Source of the DNA: Rhodospirillaceae bacterium
Lineage (GTDB): Bacteria > Pseudomonadota > Alphaproteobacteria > Rhodospirillales > Magnetovibrionaceae
Assembly (NCBI GenBank): GCA_029881835.1
Contig: JAOULV010000065.1
Location: 1-7,430 of the forward strand
Direction of reading: 5' to 3'
Length of the DNA: 7,430 bases
In this document: positions 1 through 6,856 of the stretch, piece by piece
Layout of the letters: every line of letters starts with the position of its first letter
Numbering within the stretch: the first letter of the stretch is position 1
Program-made: the position numbers and the translations under genes
The notes under the pieces: model-generated
What the model was told of the DNA's origin: nothing
Databases searched by the model: none
What the model saw: the letters and a program-made list of their open reading frames with translations, nothing else

Positions 1-2
1 GC

Positions 3-155
3 GCAATCGGCAAACGTGCGTTGGGCGCACAAAAACAATTGCAGAATTATGGTTTTAAAAACTTATATACATTAAGCGGTGGAATTGATGCCTGGAAAAA
101 AGCAGGCCTAGAAACCCAAGGCGGCAAGTTTGAGGCACTCGACTACACTATTTAA
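3..155 (+). CDS. Rhodanese-like sulfurtransferase, C-terminal part only
   Basis: This is the last 50 codons of a gene that begins left of the window and ends at TAA 153-155. The visible protein has the typical end of a rhodanese domain: an arginine-alanine helix start (GKRALGAQ), a helix running into a GFKNLY strand, then the LSGGIDAWKKAGL block that closes the fold. Rhodaneses move sulfane sulfur through a catalytic cysteine. That cysteine loop lies just upstream of GKRA in the family and falls outside the window, so activity cannot be judged. Only a short tail of about 14 residues follows the domain, so this is either a single-domain protein or the last domain of a larger one. The 61 bases after it are AT-rich and show no convincing terminator hairpin, so read-through into the next gene is possible. 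Confidence 0.85.
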   Translation, partial: AIGKRALGAQKQLQNYGFKNLYTLSGGIDAWKKAGLETQGGKFEALDYTI

Positions 156-216
156 ATCTGTCATATAAAATAAAAAAATAATTTCAAATCACCCATTGCT
201 CGGATACTAATTTATA

Positions 217-1011
217 ATGTCAAAACCACTCCCCCCGGTAAATTGCAACACCGAACGCGAAGCAATGTGGCTTGGCGTGCGCGAAGCCTCAAAGGTTCCG
301 GCGTTTATAATGTCGGCCAGCTTTATTGGTTTTGGCTCCATGGTCTATGACGCCGGATGGACTGTTCATCATGGTGTTGTTACCACCCTTACTACCTGGG
401 CGTTGCCTGGGCAGATAATGTTGGTGGAAATGTTCAATGCCGGGGCACCGTTATTGGCGATTGCCATTTCCATTGGAATGATAAACGCCAGAATTTTTCC
501 TATGGTTGTATCGTTATTACCGGTTGTGCGAAAGCCGGGGATCCCCGCTTGGGTTTATTTTGTAATAGTAAACGCAATCGCGGTGACAACCTGGATGGGC
601 GTGATGTTGCGGATTCCCTACCTCAAGCCAGAACATCGTTTTTCATATTTGCTTGGCTATGGTGGTTTACTGTGGAGCATCTCTCCATTTTTTACCGCTA
701 TTGGTTTTTTCTTATCCGATATGGTCCCCCGCCCGGTTTCAATCGGTTTGGTGTTTTTAAACCCGCTCTATTTCACGTTATTGTTTTTGGTTGATCTAAA
801 AAAACCGACAAAGGTAATTGCTCTTGTGCTTGGTGCAATATTGGGGCCTTTGCTGTTTTTATTTTCCAGCGACTGGAGCCTGCTTTTGACCGGAATTATC
901 GGTGGCACTGCGGCTTATTTTCTGGGGCAACGAATTGACGGTCCGACAGAAGGTGGGCAGGGGCAAAAAACACCGGATGAGGCGCTAAATCAGACGGAGA
1001 GTGCAAATTGA
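217..1011 (+). CDS. azlC: AzlC family permease, large subunit of a branched-chain amino acid exporter
   Basis: The 264-residue product is a strongly hydrophobic inner-membrane protein. By eye it has seven to eight membrane segments, at about residues 27-45, 50-72, 77-101, 109-131, 143-167, 176-192, 198-216 and 219-236. The length fits AzlC/YgaZ proteins, which are usually about 230-260 residues. Family features are a conserved stretch around residues 60-102, with ALPGQ at 62-66 in the second segment and INAR at 89-92, followed by a basic turn. The tail from about 240 is hydrophilic, rich in G, Q and E. AzlC/YgaZ proteins work with a small AzlD/YgaH partner to export branched-chain amino acids such as valine, and that partner follows directly. 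The ATG at 217 has no strong Shine-Dalgarno sequence, only a weak GGAT 11 bases upstream. The substrate is inferred from the family. Confidence 0.88.
   Translation: MSKPLPPVNCNTEREAMWLGVREASKVPAFIMSASFIGFGSMVYDAGWTVHHGVVTTLTTWALPGQIMLVEMFNAGAPLLAIAISIGMINARIFPMVVSLLPVVRKPGIPAWVYFVIVNAIAVTTWMGVMLRIPYLKPEHRFSYLLGYGGLLWSISPFFTAIGFFLSDMVPRPVSIGLVFLNPLYFTLLFLVDLKKPTKVIALVLGAILGPLLFLFSSDWSLLLTGIIGGTAAYFLGQRIDGPTEGGQGQKTPDEALNQTESAN
996..1001 (+). promoter_or_regulatory. Ribosome binding site supporting the TTG start of azlD
   Basis: GGAGAG lies six bases before the TTG at 1008 and inside the last codons of azlC. It is the clearest Shine-Dalgarno sequence in the plus-strand genes and is the reason for accepting the unusual TTG start. 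Confidence 0.65.
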
Positions 1012-1349
1012 ACGGTTTTGACATCCCCGAATGGGCAATAATATGGGCGGCGATTGCGGTGAGCGGCCTTGCGACCTATGCCTCGCGGTTTTTGGGCGTA
1101 ATTTTTTCCGGTCGGGTGCGCGCCGATGGCAAGCTGGTTGAATGGGTGGCATCAGTTACCTATGCCCTGTTGGCGGGCCTGGTGGCACGCATGATAATTT
1201 TGCCCATAGGCTCTTTAAATGCGGCCACCGACTGGATGCGTTTGGCCGCCACGGCCGCCGGATTAGCTGCATTTTTTGCCTTTGGCCGTTCGGTTGCGGC
1301 TGGTGTCATTACTGGTACTTTGGCGCTAATAATAATGTTGTGGCAATAG
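1008..1349 (+). CDS. azlD: AzlD family small subunit of a branched-chain amino acid exporter
   Basis: The 113-residue hydrophobic protein has about four membrane segments, near residues 10-33, 46-66, 77-93 and 97-112. The first ends in TYASRFLG, which matches the family's conserved Thr-Tyr-x-x-Arg pattern. A basic loop with GRVRADGK follows. Its size matches AzlD/YgaH subunits of about 100-115 residues. It is expected to form the export complex with the AzlC protein encoded just upstream. The gene starts at TTG 1008, whose last two bases are part of the azlC stop codon TGA (1009-1011). This TTGA overlap and the GGAGAG site ahead of it suggest translational coupling and matched amounts of the two subunits. 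It stops at TAG 1347-1349. Confidence 0.87.
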   Translation: MNGFDIPEWAIIWAAIAVSGLATYASRFLGVIFSGRVRADGKLVEWVASVTYALLAGLVARMIILPIGSLNAATDWMRLAATAAGLAAFFAFGRSVAAGVITGTLALIIMLWQ

Positions 1350-1419
1350 CTACGGTTGTTTAAGTAAACCAACAATTAAACCATAAATTAACCAAGCTAT
1401 TCAGCCAGTTAACACTTTA

Positions 1420-1845
1420 TTGAATAATTTTAAGCTATTTTTACGTTGGGGCGAAAGAGGGATGCAGAAGGCAGGCTCGCGAACCATGATGCAAATATTT
1501 GGCGTAATCGGCTTTTTTATGGCCGTGCTGGCAATTTTTTTAGTCAGCGAAACAATCCGCCGCTCAAACCACCGTATGCTCGAACTGGAAACCGCTTTTT
1601 ATAAACTAAGCGGTCGTATCCAGCAGTTGGAATTGCGCATGGCCGAGGTTGAAAAAGACACCGGCCACAGTGCAGCCGAACGCAGGCGGCAAACCGAAAC
1701 CTTGTTGGCGCTGGAAAAGAAAACGCGCACCCAACGAACCGACACTACCGATGTACCGTCAACCGGAATTGCCAGTAGCAAAGAAAATGAACAAAACGAA
1801 CGCTACGTTCCGTCGCAATACAAAAAAACCCTTGGCATTGGCTAA
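1420..1845 (+). CDS. Unrecognised small single-pass membrane protein with a coiled coil
   Basis: I do not recognise this family. The open frame encodes up to 141 residues. A basic N-terminus is followed by a hydrophobic segment at about residues 26-43 (FGVIGFFMAVLAIFLVS), then a heptad-like helix at about 45-100 rich in Leu, Glu, Arg and Gln. The tail is polar, with Thr, Ser and Asn and no clear fold. This layout resembles membrane-anchored coiled-coil proteins that act as scaffolds or partners, but no function can be assigned. The start is uncertain. TTG 1420 is the outermost choice and has no ribosome binding site. ATG 1462 is directly preceded by purine-rich AAAGAGGG, which is too close for normal spacing. 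ATG 1486 would leave 119 residues and begin just before the membrane helix. The stop overlaps prmA on the other strand. Confidence 0.7.
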   Translation: MNNFKLFLRWGERGMQKAGSRTMMQIFGVIGFFMAVLAIFLVSETIRRSNHRMLELETAFYKLSGRIQQLELRMAEVEKDTGHSAAERRRQTETLLALEKKTRTQRTDTTDVPSTGIASSKENEQNERYVPSQYKKTLGIG

Positions 1846-1856
1846 GTTATTTTTTT
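1822..1856. terminator. Probable bidirectional intrinsic terminator between convergent genes
   Basis: CTTGGC (1831-1836) pairs with GCTAAG (1841-1846) across the four-base loop ATTG, giving six pairs including one G-U. On the plus strand it is followed by TTATTTTTTT (1847-1856). Seven A residues at 1822-1828 become a T7 tract when read from the minus strand. There the stem has one A-C mismatch, so minus-strand termination should be weaker. The stem contains the overlapping stop codons of the membrane protein gene and prmA. The short stem is the main reason for caution. Confidence 0.65.
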
Positions 1857-2750
1857 AGGCTTACCTTTTTTCAATACCAACGTCAGCCAATCATCAATAA
1901 CAATGCGCTTTTCCAAGTAAAGCCCGTAACGACGATGGGCGTTTAATACCATTTTTTCATCGCGCGTTATAAGTCCGGAAAGTATTGCCCGCCCACCGGG
2001 GGCAAGGGCACCTGCCAAATCACCTGCCATGGCGGCCAAGGGTCTGGCTAAAATGTTGGCAGTTATTAAATCAAACTTTTTATAGCGCGAGTTTTTCATT
2101 CCGTTGCCATCTAGCGCGGCAAACCCAATTCCCGATTTACAAATCAACTGTTTTGCAACACCATTAAGCACCGCATTTTCACGCGCAACCCCCACAGCAG
2201 TTTCATCAATATCTGACGCCACCACCCTTTGATGCCAAAGCTTAATCATTGCTAACGCCAAAATTCCCGAACCGGTTCCCATATCAAGAATACGTTCTGG
2301 ATTTATTTTTTTACCAAGCGCACTAATTGCCAACAAACATCCGGCCGTGGTTGCGTGGCTTCCGGTACCAAAAGCAACACTTTGATCTATGCGAATTGGT
2401 ATCTGCCCCGCCAACGGGCGCAAATCAATGTGCGACCCATAAATAAAAAATCTACCGACCGAAATAGGTGGAAACTGTTTTAGGTTTTCGCCCACCCAGT
2501 CGCGATCTGGCACTTGTTCAATAATAACTTCCGGAACTTCGATTTTGCTAATGCTGGCGGCATGCTTTATGGCACCTATCAATAAATCACTATTTGGCGC
2601 TGTTTCGCTAAAACCTTCCATCACCTGCATATCGGTCGTGTCGTCAACCGACCATAAAAGCGATTGCACAAATGGTTCTAACGCCATTTCAAAAACTTCA
2701 ATTGCGCTTTCAGGAATAGCTATGGCGATGCGGGTTAGGTTGTTGTTCAT
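1842..2750 (-). CDS. prmA: Ribosomal protein L11 methyltransferase PrmA
   Basis: The 302-residue cytoplasmic enzyme uses S-adenosylmethionine to methylate ribosomal protein L11. An N-terminal substrate-recognition region (about 1-90) precedes the Rossmann-fold methyltransferase domain. Diagnostic motifs are DWVGENLKQFPPI near 84-96, the PrmA signature AFGTGSHATT at 126-135, the cofactor loop LDMGTGSGILALA at 155-167, the acidic SDIDE at 179-183 with EN at 191-192, and the catalytic-side NILARPLA at 222-229. The length is close to the roughly 293 residues of the E. coli protein. I chose ATG 2750, 16 bases after the uvrD stop. A TTG at 2783 would add 11 residues and overlap uvrD, but those residues do not look like PrmA. 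No strong ribosome binding site is visible, and coupling to uvrD translation is likely. The TAG stop (1842-1844) lies inside the shared terminator hairpin. Confidence 0.93.
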   Translation of the reverse strand: MNNNLTRIAIAIPESAIEVFEMALEPFVQSLLWSVDDTTDMQVMEGFSETAPNSDLLIGAIKHAASISKIEVPEVIIEQVPDRDWVGENLKQFPPISVGRFFIYGSHIDLRPLAGQIPIRIDQSVAFGTGSHATTAGCLLAISALGKKINPERILDMGTGSGILALAMIKLWHQRVVASDIDETAVGVARENAVLNGVAKQLICKSGIGFAALDGNGMKNSRYKKFDLITANILARPLAAMAGDLAGALAPGGRAILSGLITRDEKMVLNAHRRYGLYLEKRIVIDDWLTLVLKKGKPKKIT

Positions 2751-2766
2751 TTTGTTTGCTTGCGCT

Positions 2767-5028
2767 CTAAACTTGTTCAACAAAGCTTGCCATTACTTTT
2801 TTTTGTCCGGCTTTTTCAAAATCAACTTCCAGCTTATCACCATCTAATCCACATATACGGCCATAGCCAAATTTTTGATGAAATACCCGTTGCCCAATTT
2901 CAAGATCACCATTGTCGCCAGCGTTGCTCACTTGGCGATAAGCAACACTTTCTTTTCGTCCGTTTATGGTGGGCCCGCGTCTTTGCTGCCGGGTGGGAAT
3001 AAAATCATCCATCATCACGCCGCCCGCTTCGCCAAGGTCGCTGCGTTCGGTGTGCTGTTCGGGCAGTTCATCCAAAAACCGCGAAGGCAAAGCCGATTGC
3101 CACTGCCCAAATAGGCGTCTAGATGCGGCTGAAGTTACCAATGCGCGTTTTTTAGCGCGGGTCAGGGCGACATAGGCCAAACGGCGTTCTTCTTCTAAAC
3201 CTTCAGTTCCGGCTTCGTCGAGTGAACGCTGATGGGGAAACAATCCTTCTTCCCAGCCGGGCAAAAACACGGTGTCAAATTCCAAACCCTTGGCCGCGTG
3301 CATGGTCATAATGCTTAATTTATCGGTGTTTTTATTTTCTTCGTTTTCCATTACCAATGATACGTGTTCAAGAAAGTTTTGCAGGCTATCAAACTGTTCA
3401 AGACCAACAACCATTTCTTTTAAGTTATCAATGCGCCCCGGCGCCTCAATCGATTTATCCATTTTCCAATGTTCGATTATGCCGCTTTCTTTTATGACCA
3501 AATCACACAATTCTGCCGGCGGCAACTCAAGCGCGCTTTGGCGCCAACGGGAAAAGTCGCTCATCAATGCGGCCAGTGCTTTTCTTGGTGCCGGGCGCAG
3601 TTCATCGGTTATAATAAGTTCATCAATGGCCGCGGTTAGGGGAATTTTGCGCGCCCGAGCATGAACATGAATGGTTTGCATCGCCGCTTCGCCAATTCCG
3701 CGCTTGGGAAAATTAACAATGCGTTCAAACGCAAGGTCATCATCGGGTGATGAAATAACCCTGAGGTACGCAACCGCATCACGAATTTCGCGGCGTTCAT
3801 AAAAACGCAAACCACCAATTACTTGGTACGCGATACCAAGGGTTATTAGGCGTTCTTCGAATTCGCGGGTCTGGGCAGAGGTTCTAACCAAAATTGCCAT
3901 CGATGAAAGGTTTTCTTTTTTGCGTTGGCGCATTTCAATTTCATCGCCGATAAAGCGCGCTTCTAGGCCTGAATCCAAAACCCCATGGGTGCGCACTTTT
4001 TCACCATCATCAATATCGGTCCACAGGGTTTTGCCCAAACGTCCTTCGTTATTGGCAATAAGACCCGATGCCGCACCAAGAATATGCGGGGTTGAGCGAT
4101 AATTACGCTCTAACCTAACTATGCGTGCGCCAGGAAAATCTGCCTCGAAGCTTAAAATATTTCCGACATCGGCGCCGCGCCATGAATAAATTGATTGGTC
4201 ATCATCACCGACACAGCAAATATTTTTATGATTTTTTGCCAACAGCTTTAGCCACATATATTGCGCGGCATTGGTATCTTGGTATTCATCGACCAAAATA
4301 TAACGAAAACGGTTTTGATAATACGCCAATACGTCAGGGTTTTTTTGCAAAACCTTGACCGCGTGCATTAACAAATCACCAAAATCAGCGGCGTTGACCG
4401 CACGCAAACGTGCCTGATAATCAACATAAACATCCAACGCATCGCCACCGACCGCATCCATTACTTCGCCCGGCGGGACTTCATCTGGTTCCATGGCGCG
4501 GTCTTTCCAGCCCTGGATGGCAAAAAGAAAACTTCTTGGTGGCCAGCGTTTGACGTCAATTTCGCGCGCAAGCAAAATTTGTTTTATCAGGCGAAGCTGA
4601 TCATCGGTATCAATGATGGTAAAGTTTGGTTTTAAGCCAACCAGTTCGGCATTGCGCCGCAACATTCGTGCGCCAAGGGCGTGAAAAGTTCCAACCCACC
4701 AGCCTTCAACCGAGGTGCCAAGCACGTTTGCGACGCGTTCTTGCATTTCGCGCGCGGCCTTGTTGGTAAATGTTACCGCCAACATCTCGCCCGGTCTCGC
4801 TTTGCGCTCCATTAGTATATGCGCAAGGCGGGTGGTCAAAACCCGGGTTTTGCCGGTTCCGGCCCCGGCCAGCACCAAAACCGGGCCATCAATATTTTCT
4901 ACCGCTTCAAGCTGGCTTTCATTAAGCCCTAAAAGATGGCGGGGTTTGGCATTAGGGCGCGCACCATCGCCGCCGGACTGTGGGGCAGTATGTTCAGGGG
5001 TTTCGCCTAATTCAAAAGGATCGCTCAT
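2767..5028 (-). CDS. uvrD: UvrD/PcrA-type superfamily 1 DNA helicase
   Basis: The 753-residue protein is an ATP-driven 3'-5' DNA helicase acting in nucleotide excision and mismatch repair and in removing stalled complexes from DNA. All helicase motifs are visible in order: Q motif LNESQLEAV (35-43), Walker A AGAGTGKT (54-61), Ia TFTNKAAREM (86-95), TFHALGARML (114-123), II LVDEYQDTN (245-253), III GDDDQSIYSWRGA (274-286), IV ERNYRST (307-313), V TMHAAKGLEFD (575-585) and VI RRLAYVALTRAKKRA (615-629). A linker leads to a C-terminal Tudor-like domain at about 712-753 (GQRVFHQKFGYGRI and onward), which in PcrA/UvrD contacts RNA polymerase. This tail and the full motif set favour UvrD/PcrA over Rep. 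The short extension before residue 33 is polar. The ATG start at 5028 lies 45 bases after the CLC gene and has no strong ribosome binding site. Confidence 0.95.
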   Translation of the reverse strand: MSDPFELGETPEHTAPQSGGDGARPNAKPRHLLGLNESQLEAVENIDGPVLVLAGAGTGKTRVLTTRLAHILMERKARPGEMLAVTFTNKAAREMQERVANVLGTSVEGWWVGTFHALGARMLRRNAELVGLKPNFTIIDTDDQLRLIKQILLAREIDVKRWPPRSFLFAIQGWKDRAMEPDEVPPGEVMDAVGGDALDVYVDYQARLRAVNAADFGDLLMHAVKVLQKNPDVLAYYQNRFRYILVDEYQDTNAAQYMWLKLLAKNHKNICCVGDDDQSIYSWRGADVGNILSFEADFPGARIVRLERNYRSTPHILGAASGLIANNEGRLGKTLWTDIDDGEKVRTHGVLDSGLEARFIGDEIEMRQRKKENLSSMAILVRTSAQTREFEERLITLGIAYQVIGGLRFYERREIRDAVAYLRVISSPDDDLAFERIVNFPKRGIGEAAMQTIHVHARARKIPLTAAIDELIITDELRPAPRKALAALMSDFSRWRQSALELPPAELCDLVIKESGIIEHWKMDKSIEAPGRIDNLKEMVVGLEQFDSLQNFLEHVSLVMENEENKNTDKLSIMTMHAAKGLEFDTVFLPGWEEGLFPHQRSLDEAGTEGLEEERRLAYVALTRAKKRALVTSAASRRLFGQWQSALPSRFLDELPEQHTERSDLGEAGGVMMDDFIPTRQQRRGPTINGRKESVAYRQVSNAGDNGDLEIGQRVFHQKFGYGRICGLDGDKLEVDFEKAGQKKVMASFVEQV

Positions 5029-5073
5029 TGTGCCAATATATATAGCACGCCTTGTGGGTGGGGCCAGCGATGC

Positions 5074-6846
5074 TTAAACATCGTGTTCTTCGTGGCGGCT
5101 ATCAAGGAGTGCGCGGTTGTAGGCGGCAATAACGTGGCGTTCATCAACCACACCTTCTAGCTTTTTGGATTCGTCATCCCTAATCACTGCAATCAATGAT
5201 TCGCCGCTGTCATTAATAACTTTTAACGCTTTTTCAAGATCATCGGTTATTTTAAGTGTTGGTGGGCTTGCCCTGGCGACATCGCTGGCGTTAATCAGGT
5301 GGTCAAGTTCGGGGTCAAACGCACTTTCGCTAAGATCGGCAAGGGTTATAGTTCCCAGCAAAACGCCATCATCATTAACGACAAACAGTTCACCGCTTAG
5401 CGAACATTGCAAACGGTGCCTTAGCCCCGACAGGGTTATTCCCGGAGAAACGGTTTCAACATCGGTTTGCATTACATTTTGAACCCGACCTGCGCGCAAT
5501 AATCCGCTTTCAAAGCCGCCTTTTAAATCAAGGCCGCGCCGTTCAAGCTGGGCGGTAAAAAAAGTGCGCCCGTGCAAATGGCGAAATACCCCGGTTGAAA
5601 CCACAACCGCCAACATGACGCCCAAGGTTAATTGATAATCCCCGGTCATTTCAAAAATTATCAACGCGGTAGAAATGGGCGCACCCAAAGTGGCGGCCGC
5701 CACCGCACCCATACCAATTAGCGAATATGCGCTGGTATCGTTTCCAATTTGGGGAAATATGCTAGTGGCAATTATGCCGTATGCCCCGCCAAGCATGGCA
5801 CCAATAACCAATGATGGTGAAAATATTCCACCACCAAAACCAAAACCTAACGATATTGCGGTGGCTATAATTTTTCCCACCAATATTACGACCAATAACA
5901 CTAAGGTGAAATTACCCATTAATGCCTGTTCGGTTGCGCCATAACCCACACCAATGATTTGCGGCAGCCAGATAGCCATAACCCCGACAACCAGCCCGCC
6001 AATCATCGGGTGTAACAACCGGGGTAAATTTAAGTTTTCAGAAAAATCTTGTGATTTTGCAATCGCCCTTACCAGTGCGCTGGCGACAAGACCAGCTATA
6101 ATGCCTAATAAAATAAATGCCGGAAATTCAAGATATGTGGTGATGGCATGGGACGGCACGGTAAATGCGGGAAAGTCGCCATAATATGCGCGCGAAATTG
6201 CGGTTCCGGCGACCGAAGCAATTACCACCGGGGCAAACGCTTTCAAGGCGTAATGGCCGATTACCACCTCGTTGGCAAACAGCGCACCAGCAATGGGCGC
6301 ATTAAAAGAACCGGCCACCGCGGCGGCAACCCCGCAACCCAAAAGCGTTCTGGAAATTGACCTGTTAAGGTTAAAACGTTTGGCAATATTGGCCGCTAAG
6401 GCCGCGCCCAAATGTACCGCCGGGCCTTCGCGCCCGACCGATGCGCCGGAACCAATGGAAACCGCGTTTATTATGGCTGCACGCAAGCCGTCGCTCAACG
6501 ACATGCGCCCGCCTTTTAATGCGTTGGCTTCAATTACATCGGCTACCCCTTGGGGGCGATTTTCCGGCATGCCAAGGCGCACAAGCACACCAACAATTAA
6601 CCCGCCCACCACCGGAGGCCAAATTATCTGCCACCACTTGAGGGTGGCCAAATGTAAATAAAGCCGTTCATCGGCAGTGCCAAAAAATGCGTTTTGAAAA
6701 AATGATACACCTTCGCGAAAACCGATTACCGCGCCACCGGAAATAATGCCAACGGCCAAGGCTAAGACCGCCAGAACCAATTGATCATTATTCAAAATGG
6801 CTTCGCTGGCAGATTTAATTATATCAGATATTTTTTTTAGTACCAT
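5074..6846 (-). CDS. CLC family chloride channel/transporter with two CBS domains
   Basis: The 590-residue inner-membrane protein has the CLC core at about 20-430 and paired CBS domains at about 453-505 and 515-583. E. coli ClcA (473 residues) lacks the CBS pair. The gating glutamate is present in GREGP (138-142, E140), the GGIFSP loop is at 339-344, and the chloride-coordinating tyrosine is in GDYQL (Y404). Two positions depart from ClcA: the GSGIP selectivity loop reads PQGVA (98-102), and the inner proton glutamate (ClcA E203) aligns with V194 in NEVV. These leave open whether it is a channel or a proton-coupled exchanger. CBS domains often bind adenine nucleotides and regulate activity. 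I chose ATG 6846, 10 bases after the cyclase stop. A TTG at 6864 would add six residues and overlap that gene. Neither start has a clear ribosome binding site. The stop is at 5074. Confidence 0.92.
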   Translation of the reverse strand: MVLKKISDIIKSASEAILNNDQLVLAVLALAVGIISGGAVIGFREGVSFFQNAFFGTADERLYLHLATLKWWQIIWPPVVGGLIVGVLVRLGMPENRPQGVADVIEANALKGGRMSLSDGLRAAIINAVSIGSGASVGREGPAVHLGAALAANIAKRFNLNRSISRTLLGCGVAAAVAGSFNAPIAGALFANEVVIGHYALKAFAPVVIASVAGTAISRAYYGDFPAFTVPSHAITTYLEFPAFILLGIIAGLVASALVRAIAKSQDFSENLNLPRLLHPMIGGLVVGVMAIWLPQIIGVGYGATEQALMGNFTLVLLVVILVGKIIATAISLGFGFGGGIFSPSLVIGAMLGGAYGIIATSIFPQIGNDTSAYSLIGMGAVAAATLGAPISTALIIFEMTGDYQLTLGVMLAVVVSTGVFRHLHGRTFFTAQLERRGLDLKGGFESGLLRAGRVQNVMQTDVETVSPGITLSGLRHRLQCSLSGELFVVNDDGVLLGTITLADLSESAFDPELDHLINASDVARASPPTLKITDDLEKALKVINDSGESLIAVIRDDESKKLEGVVDERHVIAAYNRALLDSRHEEHDV

Positions 6847-6856
6847 CAACGGTGAA

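Noticed and set aside
196..218. TTGCTC and TATAAT before azlC as a promoter
   Set aside because: The TATAAT runs into the ATG itself and the spacing between the two hexamers is 11 bases, too short for a sigma-70 promoter.
357..794. A 145-codon frame inside azlC in another reading frame
   Set aside because: It lies wholly within azlC and is rich in Cys and Trp, as expected for a frame-shifted reading of a membrane protein gene. The azlC frame has family motifs and a partner gene.
1358..1369. Possible hairpin GTTT-AAGT-AAAC just after azlD
   Set aside because: Only four A/T-rich pairs close cleanly and no T tract follows, so it does not qualify as an intrinsic terminator.
2751..2783. Longer prmA starting at TTG 2783
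   Set aside because: It overlaps the end of uvrD, uses a rarer start codon and adds residues that do not resemble PrmA N-termini. ATG 2750 gives a normal length.
5029..5073. TATATATATT in the gap before uvrD as a -10 promoter element
   Set aside because: No -35-like hexamer stands at a suitable distance, and transcription would begin almost at the ATG. Read-through from the CLC gene is simpler.
4715..5077. A 120-codon plus-strand open frame across the start of the helicase gene
   Set aside because: It is antisense to the conserved Walker A region of uvrD, has a composition like a reverse-strand reading of that gene, and matches no family I know. The same applies to the other frames opposite uvrD and the CLC gene.
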